Of a stretch of 6,354 nucleotides of DNA, positions 1-5,276 are shown piece by piece. Origin of the DNA: JBDIAR01 sp039812545 (lineage in GTDB: Bacteria > Actinomycetota > Actinomycetes > Actinomycetales > Dermatophilaceae); the NCBI GenBank assembly GCA_039812545.1, contig JBDIAR010000183.1, positions 1 through 6,354 on the forward strand. Reading direction: 5' to 3'. Within the stretch, counting starts at the first letter, position 1; each line of letters opens with the position of its first letter. The notes under the pieces were generated by a model. The model was not told where the DNA came from, ran no database searches, and was given only the letters and a program-made list of their open reading frames with translations. The position numbers and the translations under genes are program-made.

Positions 1-586
1 GTCGGGCCAGACGCTCGGCAGCACCTGCGGCGGCGGCTCCACCCGCTGCCGCGGCGGCGGGGCGGGCGGCCGGCGCCGGGCGCGGCGGTTTGGCGGCGTT
101 CTTCATCTCCGTGGTCTCTGCGGCCCGCGGGTCCAGGGCCGGTGGCGGCATGACCGTGGACATCCAGTGGCCGAGCCGCTCCTTGTCGTGCAGCAGGTCG
201 CGGATGTCGTACTCGGCATACTCGAACTGGGGGCTCCAGTGCAGCGCGTCGAACGGGCACACCTCGACGCAGATCCCGCAGTACATGCACAACGAGAAGT
301 CGATGGCGAACACGTCCAGCACATTGCGCTGCCGCTCCCGGCCACCGGGCGTGGTCGCCGGGATGGTCTCCTTGTGGCCCTCGATGTAGATGCACCAGTC
401 GGGGCACTCGCGGGCGCACAGCATGCAGCTCGTGCAGTTCTCGATGGCCAGCGCGATGACGCCGCGGGTGCGTGGCGGCAGGTTGGGCTGGACGTCGGGG
501 TACTCGGCGGTATGCGTGGGCTGCATCGCCGTCTTCAGGGTCGTCTTCAACCCGGCGCGCAGACCCGGCAGGAACTTCGGGCTCAT
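1..586 (-). CDS. nuoI: NuoI-like 2x[4Fe-4S] subunit of a reduced complex I (C-terminus cut by window edge)
   Basis: This encodes the ferredoxin-like 23-kDa subunit that carries clusters N6a and N6b and passes electrons towards NuoB in the peripheral arm. From the ATG at 586, 195 codons can be read without a stop before the window ends. Two classic CxxCxxCxxxCP motifs are present: C51, C54, C57, C61 and C100, C103, C106, C110. An additional cysteine, C65, follows the first motif (CPDWC). The N-terminus carries the segment EYPDVQPNLPPR before the first motif. After about residue 145 the protein becomes an Ala/Pro-rich tail. The start overlaps the nuoH stop as ATGA, so translation is probably coupled. 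Upstream bases are only weakly SD-like (GGTGGTGAT). With no NuoG in the cluster, NuoI is the most obvious entry point for ferredoxin electrons (inference). Identity is secure from the motifs and gene order. The true C-terminus is not visible. Confidence 0.95.
   Translation of the reverse strand, partial: MSPKFLPGLRAGLKTTLKTAMQPTHTAEYPDVQPNLPPRTRGVIALAIENCTSCMLCARECPDWCIYIEGHKETIPATTPGGRERQRNVLDVFAIDFSLCMYCGICVEVCPFDALHWSPQFEYAEYDIRDLLHDKERLGHWMSTVMPPPALDPRAAETTEMKNAAKPPRPAPAARPAAAAAGGAAAAGAAERLAR
17..97 (-). repeat. Low-complexity Ala/Pro-rich coding tract in the NuoI tail
   Basis: Residues about 164-190 of NuoI consist almost entirely of Ala, Pro and Gly, with a few Arg and Lys. The DNA is a run of GCC/GCG/CCG-type triplets. 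The tract lies well after both iron-sulfur motifs, so it is a tail rather than part of the fold. Such triplet-rich stretches tend to vary in length between strains. It may act as a flexible linker to a partner, but nothing in the sequence proves that. Confidence 0.7.
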
Positions 587-1545
587 TGCATCATCACCAC
601 CACGACGGCCGTGATCGCCAGCTGGAGCAGCGAGAGCGGCACGAGCCACACCCAGGCGATGCGTTGGAGGACATCGGATCGCAGCCGCGGCCAGGCGGCG
701 CGGATCCAGGACAGGCAGGCGCCGAACAGCGTCACCTTGATGAGGTTCCACAGCCAGCCGAGCTGGTCGTTGAGGAACGGTCCACGGTGGCCGCCGAGGA
801 ACAGGTCGGAGAACAGCAGACCCATCACGACCATGCCGGCATACTCACCGAGCATGAAGAACGCGAAGCGCAGGCCGGTGTACTCGGTGTAGGGACCCAT
901 GACGATCTCGGAGTCCGCGATCGGCAGGTCGAACGGCGGGCGCTGGAGTTCGGCGAGCGCGGCGACGAAGAAGCAGAACGCGCCCGGGGCCTGCCAGAGC
1001 AGCCACCACGGGTTCCAGGCCTCCATGATCCGCGGCAACGACAGGGTGCCCGCGGCGAGCGCCACCGAGGCGGCGCTGAGGACCATGGGCAGTTCGTATG
1101 CCACGAGCTGGCCGGCCGCGCGCATGCCGCCGAGGTAGGAGTACTTGCTCCCCGAACCCCAGCCCGCCATCAGCAGGCCGTAGACACCGACGCCCATCAT
1201 GGCGAGCACGAAGACCAGGCCGGCGTCGAGGTCGACGCCGACGATGGTCGGTGTCAGCGGGATCGCGGTCAGCGCGACGATATAGGGCACGACCGCGACG
1301 GCCGGGGCCAGCCGATAGACCTTGGCGTCCGCCGAGGCCGGCGTGGTGTCTTCCTTCTGCAGGAACTTGACGGCGTCGGCGAGGAGTTGGGCCCAGCCGT
1401 GGAAACCACCGGCATACATGGGGCCGAGCCGGCCCTGCATGTGGGCGAGCACCTTGTGTTCGACGTAGCCGATGTACAGGGCCATCACGAAGTAAAAGGC
1501 GATGACCGCGACACAGCGGATGACGATGTCCAACCAGATCGGCAT
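583..1545 (-). CDS. nuoH: NuoH-like membrane subunit of a reduced complex I
   Basis: This encodes the membrane subunit that joins the peripheral arm to the proton-pumping arm and forms much of the quinone tunnel. It has 320 residues, close to the usual length of about 325, with roughly eight hydrophobic segments. Family hallmarks are the first-loop region with GRLGPMYAGG and LADAVKFLQKED (residues 38-66), AYELPM (149-154), and the loop QRPPFDLPIADSEIV followed by MGPYTEYTGLRFAFF (201-230). The usual acidic cluster after PFDL is altered: the first position is I209 and the second is D211, while E213 is kept. The start at 1545 shares one base with the nuoC stop (TGATG). The reading frame is open further upstream, but that extension is Arg/Ala-rich, overlaps nuoC and has no NuoH character, so I reject it. 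The SD is weak (GGGGG upstream), which suggests coupling to nuoC translation. The stop overlaps the nuoI start by four bases. Confidence 0.95.
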   Translation of the reverse strand: MPIWLDIVIRCVAVIAFYFVMALYIGYVEHKVLAHMQGRLGPMYAGGFHGWAQLLADAVKFLQKEDTTPASADAKVYRLAPAVAVVPYIVALTAIPLTPTIVGVDLDAGLVFVLAMMGVGVYGLLMAGWGSGSKYSYLGGMRAAGQLVAYELPMVLSAASVALAAGTLSLPRIMEAWNPWWLLWQAPGAFCFFVAALAELQRPPFDLPIADSEIVMGPYTEYTGLRFAFFMLGEYAGMVVMGLLFSDLFLGGHRGPFLNDQLGWLWNLIKVTLFGACLSWIRAAWPRLRSDVLQRIAWVWLVPLSLLQLAITAVVVVMMQ

Positions 1546-2087
1546 CAGCGGGGCCCCCAGCTCTCGTCGGGCAGCCCGGGGGGCGCCATCTTCTTGCGTT
1601 GGTGTCCGCCGGCGGCCTCGCCGGGTTCTTTGGCGCCGGGCCAGTCCTTGCTGACCCGCGAGGTCAGCACGAAGTCCTTGCGCCACGGGTGGCCGACGAA
1701 GCCGTTGGGCAGCAGCAGCGGGCGCAGACCCTGACCGGTGCCGTCCTCGAAGCCGTCGAAGGCGACGCCGAACATCTCGTGGCATTCGCGTTCGTGCCAG
1801 CGCACGCCGGCGTAGACCCCGGTGAGGGAGGCGATGCTGCCCTTCTCCGGAACCCGGGTGCGGATCATCGTCTGCTCGAGGTTGCCCGGACCGGCGGGCC
1901 GGTATACGTGCAGCACGATGTCGAACCCGGGAGTCTCCTCGGCATCGGTCTGGTCGACCGCGGTGAGGAAGTCGAAGTAGAGGTAGCCCTGAGCCTTGAG
2001 CTTGCGGGCCTCATCGACCCAGTCGGCCAGCGCGACGTCCGCGCAGGGGAAGTCGCCCGTGTCGTTTGCGTCGTTCGCGTCGGTCAT
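1545..2087 (-). CDS. nuoC: NuoC-like 30-kDa subunit of a reduced complex I, not followed by nuoD
   Basis: The protein has 180 residues and belongs to the respiratory-chain 30-kDa subunit family. This is a cofactor-free part of the peripheral arm that normally packs against NuoD. The family signature is clear: FDFLTAVDQ at 38-46, RWHERECHEMFGVAFDGF at 96-113, then RPLLLPNGFVGHPWRKDF at 122-139. A polar tail of about 40 residues follows (residues 140-180: charged, with Gly and Pro, including HQRKKMAPPG). The start at 2087 is supported by an SD GGAGGG eight bases upstream and overlaps the nuoB stop by four bases (ATGA). The N-terminus holds a small NDAND repeat. In canonical operons nuoD follows, and in some bacteria it is fused to nuoC. 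Here nuoH begins on the last base of the nuoC stop codon, so NuoC is kept without an adjacent NuoD. What NuoC docks with is unknown. Confidence 0.92.
   Translation of the reverse strand: MTDANDANDTGDFPCADVALADWVDEARKLKAQGYLYFDFLTAVDQTDAEETPGFDIVLHVYRPAGPGNLEQTMIRTRVPEKGSIASLTGVYAGVRWHERECHEMFGVAFDGFEDGTGQGLRPLLLPNGFVGHPWRKDFVLTSRVSKDWPGAKEPGEAAGGHQRKKMAPPGLPDESWGPR
2062..2079 (-). repeat. Two-copy 9-bp imperfect tandem repeat at the NuoC N-terminus
   Basis: On the plus strand TCGTTTGCG is followed directly by TCGTTCGCG, one base different. In the gene it encodes the repeated Asn-Asp-Ala at residues 4-9 of NuoC. It keeps the frame, so a gain or loss of one unit would add or remove three residues in a probably disordered N-terminus. 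Confidence 0.5.
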
Positions 2088-2752
2088 GACGCCGTCCCTC
2101 CGATCGTCCCGGCGGCCGCGGCCACGGCGGTGTCTTCGGGTTTGCCCACCATCGGTCGGGTGGCAACGCCGGCGCTGATCGGCCCGCGCACGGCATACGG
2201 CGAGTCGAACTTCTGCGCATACACGGTGTGGTCGGTGCCCTCGGCGGCGATCTTGGCCTGCAGTTTGAGGATGCCGTGCAGCAGTGCCTCGGGTCGCGGC
2301 GGGCAGCCGGGGACGTAGACGTCGACCGGCATGATCTGGTCGACGCCCTTCATCACCGAGTAGGAGTCCCAGTACGGGCCGCCGGTGTTGGCGCAGGACC
2401 CGAATGAGATGACGTACTTGGGTTCGGGCATCTGGTCGTAGAGCCGGCGCAGCGGGGCGGCCATCTTGTCGGTGACGGTGCCGGAGATGAGCATCAGGTC
2501 GGCCTGGCGCGGACCGGGGGCGAACGGGATCACCCCGATCCGCATGAAGTCGTGCCGGCCCATCGAGGTCGAGATGAACTCGATCGCGCAGCACGCCAGA
2601 CCGAAGTTGAAGCACCACAACGAGTAGCGCCGACCCCAGTTGAGGACGAGCCGGATCGGTTTGGCGGCGTGTTCACTGAGCGGTCCCACTGCCGGCATGG
2701 GCAGCGGGACCGGAGTGTGCACTACCCCCGAGGCTTGGTCGTTGACGGCCAT
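2084..2752 (-). CDS. nuoB: NuoB-like N2 [4Fe-4S] subunit of a reduced complex I
   Basis: This encodes the subunit that holds the terminal cluster N2, which reduces quinone. The protein has 222 residues. All four N2 ligands are present: the adjacent pair C54-C55 (GLACCAIEF), C120 (SFGSCANTGG) and C150 (VPGCPPRPEALL). Other family motifs are GPRQADLM at 80-87 and GTVTDKMAAPL at 91-101. The segment GRHDFMRIGVIPFAPG (65-80) replaces the more usual RYDxxRFG region, and I recall it as typical of the reduced actinobacterial clusters. A tail of about 50 residues follows the core (YAQKFDSPYAVRG and beyond). The start at 2752 has a strong SD (GAGGTGG, five-base spacing) and shares one base with the nuoA stop. 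GTG codons two and four positions upstream are in frame but fit the SD worse. With NuoD absent here, NuoB would have to form its half of the quinone pocket with a partner encoded elsewhere. Confidence 0.95.
   Translation of the reverse strand: MAVNDQASGVVHTPVPLPMPAVGPLSEHAAKPIRLVLNWGRRYSLWCFNFGLACCAIEFISTSMGRHDFMRIGVIPFAPGPRQADLMLISGTVTDKMAAPLRRLYDQMPEPKYVISFGSCANTGGPYWDSYSVMKGVDQIMPVDVYVPGCPPRPEALLHGILKLQAKIAAEGTDHTVYAQKFDSPYAVRGPISAGVATRPMVGKPEDTAVAAAAGTIGGTAS
2096..2101 (-). promoter_or_regulatory. Ribosome binding site of nuoC
   Basis: GGAGGG lies eight bases before the nuoC ATG, inside the nuoB coding sequence. It supports the 2087 start and shows that nuoC can recruit its own ribosomes besides the ATGA overlap. 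Confidence 0.7.
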
Positions 2753-3111
2753 CACATCCACCTCAGCAGTCCGTGACGGGCGGCGTGACCCAGGCCGAGG
2801 CCCAGGACGCCGACGAAGATGAAGACCTCCACGAGGGAGGCGCGCCCCAGCACGCTGTCCCGCAGGACCGTGGCCCACGGGAACAGATACACCGCGTCGA
2901 CCGCGAAGATCACGTACAGGTAGGCGTAGACGAAATAGCGGACGTTGGTCTGCGCCCACCCCGTGCCGACCGGGTCGACACCGGATTCGTAGGTGCGCGC
3001 CTTCATCGGCGACGGCACGCGGGGAGCGAGCAACCAGCGAGCCACCATGGCCACCGCGTACAGGACGATGCCTGCCAGGACCACGGAGGCGACGACGATG
3101 TAGCCGGACAT
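2752..3111 (-). CDS. nuoA: NuoA-like membrane subunit of a reduced complex I
   Basis: This is a small membrane subunit next to the quinone site. It has 119 residues from the ATG at 3111, with three hydrophobic segments (about 3-25, 58-80 and 93-110), matching the family. The matrix-loop motif reads YESGVDPVG at 41-49, where most homologues have YECG, so the conserved Cys is Ser here. In the second helix the usual FDIEV motif reads FAVDAV (69-74): the first acid is Ala and the second is Asp instead of Glu. FPWA at 77-80 and E95 in helix 3 are kept. An in-frame ATG exists at 3135, but its G-run abuts the codon. The 3111 start sits seven bases after a TANNNT box, which suggests a leaderless transcript. 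It is the first gene of the operon, and its stop shares a base with the nuoB start. Confidence 0.93.
   Translation of the reverse strand: MSGYIVVASVVLAGIVLYAVAMVARWLLAPRVPSPMKARTYESGVDPVGTGWAQTNVRYFVYAYLYVIFAVDAVYLFPWATVLRDSVLGRASLVEVFIFVGVLGLGLGHAARHGLLRWM
2758..2764 (-). promoter_or_regulatory. Ribosome binding site of nuoB
   Basis: GAGGTGG lies five bases before the nuoB ATG and inside the 3' end of nuoA. It is the best SD in the nuo operon. It decides the 2752 start over the nearby in-frame GTG codons. Confidence 0.75.
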
Positions 3112-3118
3112 GACCCCC

Positions 3119-3124
3119 ACACTA
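3119..3124 (-). promoter_or_regulatory. Candidate -10 box of the nuoA promoter, predicting a leaderless mRNA
   Basis: On the minus strand the sequence is CCCCTAGTGTGGGGGTC directly before the nuoA ATG. TAGTGT fits the actinobacterial -10 pattern TANNNT, and the A of the ATG lies seven bases after it, where the transcript would be expected to begin. No good SD is present and the -35 region (about 3142-3147, TCGCCT) is poor. C and G runs flank the box symmetrically. A leaderless nuo transcript is therefore inferred; a transcription start farther upstream cannot be excluded. Confidence 0.45.
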
Positions 3125-3222
3125 GGGGAACGCATCCCCCGAGGCGACGACGAGGGGGCGTTGTCCCTGTAGATGGACGCATCTTCGGTAACGGCGGTCG
3201 CTTCGTGCGCCGAGTGTCGTGG

Positions 3223-3248
3223 GTCACCTTCCGTGAACGGGAGGTGAC
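3223..3248. promoter_or_regulatory. 26-bp near-perfect palindrome, putative operator
   Basis: The outer arms are GTCACCT (3223-3229) and AGGTGAC (3242-3248), exact reverse complements. Inside them CCGT (3231-3234) pairs with ACGG (3237-3240). Only the centre GA and one position per side (T3230 and G3241) break the symmetry, so 22 of 26 bases match. It lacks a T-run and lies between two start codons, so an operator is more likely than a terminator. It sits about 100 bp upstream of the nuoA -10 box and about 50 bp upstream of the korA -10 candidate. I do not recognise the cognate regulator: it does not match CRP, Rex, IdeR or LexA consensus. Confidence 0.55.
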
Positions 3249-3272
3249 ACGGGGGTTACCCGCCGGTAGAGC

Positions 3273-3301
3273 TCAACGTCCGCGTCGAGCCGGAGTAGCG
3301 T
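3273..3301 (+). promoter_or_regulatory. Weak candidate promoter of korAB
   Basis: TCAACG at 3273-3278 and TAGCGT at 3296-3301 are separated by 17 bases. The second box fits TANNNT. The first agrees with TTGACA at only three positions. Transcription would begin near 3308, leaving a leader of about 63 bases before korA. The fit is modest, and an activator bound at the upstream palindrome could compensate for it (inference). Confidence 0.3.
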
Positions 3302-3371
3302 TCAAGGTGCGCAGCGGCCACGGACGCCACTATTGCGCGAACGCACCCGACGAAGCTGGTGATTTCCCGCC

Positions 3372-5276
3372 ATGAGCAAGCCCACCGAGAGAGTTGATCG
3401 TGTCGTCATCCGGTTTGCCGGAGACTCCGGAGACGGTATGCAGTTGACCGGGGACCGGTTCACCTCCGACACCGCGACCCTCGGCAACGACATCTCCACC
3501 CTGCCGAACTACCCCGCCGAGATCCGCGCGCCGCAGGGCACCCTGCACGGCGTGTCGAGCTATCAGCTGCACTTCGCGGACCACGACATCCAGACCCCCG
3601 GGGACTCCCCGGACGTGCTGGTCGCGATGAACCCGGCCGCGTTGAAGGCGAACCTGGCCGACGTACCGCGCGGGGCGGTGATCATCGTCAACACCGACGA
3701 GTTCACCAAGCGCAACCTGGCCAAGGTCGGGTATGCCGTGTCTCCCCTGGAGGACGGCTCGCTCGACTCCTATCACGTCCACGCGCTGGCGTTGACGACG
3801 ATGACGGTGGAGGCGCTCGCGACGCACAACCTGACCCGCAAGGAGAAGGAACGCGCCAAGAACATGTATGCCTTGGGGCTGTTGTCGTGGTTGTACACCC
3901 GCCCGACGACCGGCACCGAGAAGGCGCTGCAGTCCAAGTTCGCCAAGCGCCAGGACCTGCTCAAGGCCAATATCGCGGCGCTGCGGGCCGGGTACAACTA
4001 CGGCGAGACCACCGAGGACTTCGCGACGAAGTACGAGGTCGCCCCGGCGCATCTGCCCGGGGGCACCTACCGGAACATCACCGGCAACGTGGCCACGGCA
4101 TACGGGCTGGTGGCGGCGGCGTACCGCACGGGATTGCCGCTGTTCCTCGGGAGTTACCCGATCACGCCGGCCTCGGACATCTTGCACACGTTGTCCGGGC
4201 TGAAGCGGTTCGGGGTGGCAACGGTGCAGGCCGAGGACGAGATCGCCGGGATCTGTTCGGCGCTGGGCGCGGCGTTCGCCGGGTCGCTGGCGGTGACGAC
4301 GACGTCGGGGCCGGGGCTGGCGCTGAAGTCGGAGGCGATCGGGTTGGCGGTCTCCATCGAGCTGCCGCTCATCATCATCGACGTCCAGCGCGGCGGCCCG
4401 TCGACGGGGTTGCCGACCAAGACCGAGCAGTCCGACCTGTTGCAGGCGATGTTCGGGCGCAACGGCGAGTCGCCGGTGGCGGTGCTCGCGGCGCAGTCGC
4501 CGGCGGACTGTTTCGACGCGGCGGTGGATGCGGCTCGGATCGCGACGGTCTATCGCACCCCGGTCATCCTGCTCACCGACGGGTACCTCGCGAACGGGTC
4601 CGAGCCGTGGCGGGTGCCGAAGGTGGCCGATCTGCCGGACCTCACGGTCCGGTTCGCGGCCGACTCCAACGGGCTGGACGACGACGGCAAACCGGTCTTC
4701 CTGCCCTACCTGCGCGACGCCGAGACGCTGGCCCGGCCGTGGGCGATCCCCGGCACCCCGGGTCTGGAGCATCGGGTCGGCGGCATCGAGAAGGGCGACG
4801 GTCACGGCAATATCGACTACAGCCCGGACAATCACGACAAGATGACCCGGTTGCGGCAGGCCAAGATCGAGGGCATCGAGGTGCCGCCGCTGGAGGTCGA
4901 CGACCCGACCGGCGACGCGAAGGTCCTGATCATCGGGTGGGGTTCGACCTATGGCCCGATCGTCGTGGCGACCCGCTTGGCCCGCAAGCAGGGGGCCAAG
5001 GTCGCGCGGGCGCATCTGCGCCATCTCAACCCGTTCCCGCCGAACCTGGGCGAGGTGCTGCGCAGCTACGACCAGGTGATCCTGCCGGAGATGAACCTGG
5101 GGCAGTTGGCGTTGTTGCTGCGCGCCAAGTACCTCGTGGACATCGAGTCGTACACCGAGGTGCGCGGTATGCCGTTCACCACCACCGAACTCGTGTCGCT
5201 GCTGATGACGGCGACCGGGACGCCGGAGCCGGTCGCCGAACCGGTCCGGTCGCGGGTCAAGGAGGCCGTCCGATGA
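3372..5276 (+). CDS. korA: 2-oxoacid:ferredoxin oxidoreductase, gamma-alpha fusion subunit (2-oxoglutarate type)
   Basis: The protein has 634 residues and is the large subunit of a CoA-dependent 2-oxoacid:ferredoxin oxidoreductase. The enzyme converts a 2-oxoacid plus CoA and oxidised ferredoxin to acyl-CoA, CO2 and reduced ferredoxin. Domains in order: gamma domain (about 10-205, opening with IRFAGDSGDGMQLTG), alpha domain I (about 238-415) with the YPITPASDI motif at 262-270, TTTSGPGLALKSEA at 309-322 and RGGPSTGLPTKTEQSD at 340-355, then a transketolase C-like domain (about 515-610) with HLNPFPPNL at 551-559. The gamma-alpha fusion, the RGGPSTGLPTKTEQ region and the two-gene layout resemble actinobacterial KorA, so 2-oxoglutarate is the likely substrate. 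Pyruvate or branched-chain oxoacids cannot be ruled out. The ATG at 3372 follows GGTGA with nine-base spacing. It is divergent from the nuo operon and overlaps korB by four bases. Confidence 0.93.
   Translation: MSKPTERVDRVVIRFAGDSGDGMQLTGDRFTSDTATLGNDISTLPNYPAEIRAPQGTLHGVSSYQLHFADHDIQTPGDSPDVLVAMNPAALKANLADVPRGAVIIVNTDEFTKRNLAKVGYAVSPLEDGSLDSYHVHALALTTMTVEALATHNLTRKEKERAKNMYALGLLSWLYTRPTTGTEKALQSKFAKRQDLLKANIAALRAGYNYGETTEDFATKYEVAPAHLPGGTYRNITGNVATAYGLVAAAYRTGLPLFLGSYPITPASDILHTLSGLKRFGVATVQAEDEIAGICSALGAAFAGSLAVTTTSGPGLALKSEAIGLAVSIELPLIIIDVQRGGPSTGLPTKTEQSDLLQAMFGRNGESPVAVLAAQSPADCFDAAVDAARIATVYRTPVILLTDGYLANGSEPWRVPKVADLPDLTVRFAADSNGLDDDGKPVFLPYLRDAETLARPWAIPGTPGLEHRVGGIEKGDGHGNIDYSPDNHDKMTRLRQAKIEGIEVPPLEVDDPTGDAKVLIIGWGSTYGPIVVATRLARKQGAKVARAHLRHLNPFPPNLGEVLRSYDQVILPEMNLGQLALLLRAKYLVDIESYTEVRGMPFTTTELVSLLMTATGTPEPVAEPVRSRVKEAVR
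5259..5265 (+). promoter_or_regulatory. Strong ribosome binding site of korB
   Basis: AAGGAGG lies seven bases before the korB ATG, inside the end of korA. It is the strongest SD in the window, and together with the ATGA overlap it suggests high, coupled synthesis of the two subunits in equal amounts. Confidence 0.8.

Larger units (their letters stand above)
3112..3371. other. Divergent nuoA-korA control region
   Basis: This is the only non-coding stretch in the window, 260 bp between the nuoA start and the korA start. It contains a TAGTGT box seven bases from the nuoA ATG, a C-run/G-run inverted repeat around that box, a 26-bp palindrome near the middle, several GGTNAC-type half sites, and a TAGCGT box upstream of korA. 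I see no convincing small ORF, tRNA, riboswitch or terminator in it. An open frame that crosses it on the plus strand is a shadow of nuoA and is not taken as a gene. Confidence 0.85.

Noticed and set aside
1..100. Triplet-rich DNA at the left edge as a non-coding repeat
   Set aside because: The nuoI frame runs through it without a stop, so it is better explained as coding for an Ala/Pro tail.
472..1734. A 420-codon open frame on the plus strand opposite nuoH and nuoC
   Set aside because: It is antisense to two genes with clear family motifs, has the Arg/Gly/His-rich composition typical of GC-rich shadow frames, and shows no recognisable domain.
1546..1785. An 80-residue N-terminal extension of nuoH
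   Set aside because: It is in frame but overlaps nuoC completely, is Arg-rich and hydrophilic, and the NuoH family begins at the Met at 1545.
3112..3135. An upstream nuoA start at 3135 adding eight residues
   Set aside because: The G-run touches the ATG and leaves no SD spacing, and the -10 box would lie inside the coding region. The 3111 start is preferred, though not proven.
3223..3248. Palindrome read as a transcription terminator
   Set aside because: There is no T-run after either arm, and it lies upstream of two divergent starts with no gene ending nearby.
3306..3347. Inverted repeat GGTGCG (3306-3311) and CGCACC (3342-3347) in the korA leader as a riboswitch or attenuator
   Set aside because: Only six base pairs with a 30-base loop, expected by chance in GC-rich DNA; no other conserved leader structure was seen.
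2773..3375. A 200-codon plus-strand frame that crosses the divergent intergenic region and ends at the korA start
   Set aside because: Its first half is antisense to nuoA and it shows no family features. The region it crosses has promoter-like and palindromic elements, which fits regulatory DNA better.
3330..5024. A 564-codon open frame on the minus strand opposite korA
   Set aside because: It lies almost entirely antisense to korA, has a strongly biased Arg/Gln/Val/Gly composition and no motif. It is explained by high GC at korA third positions.
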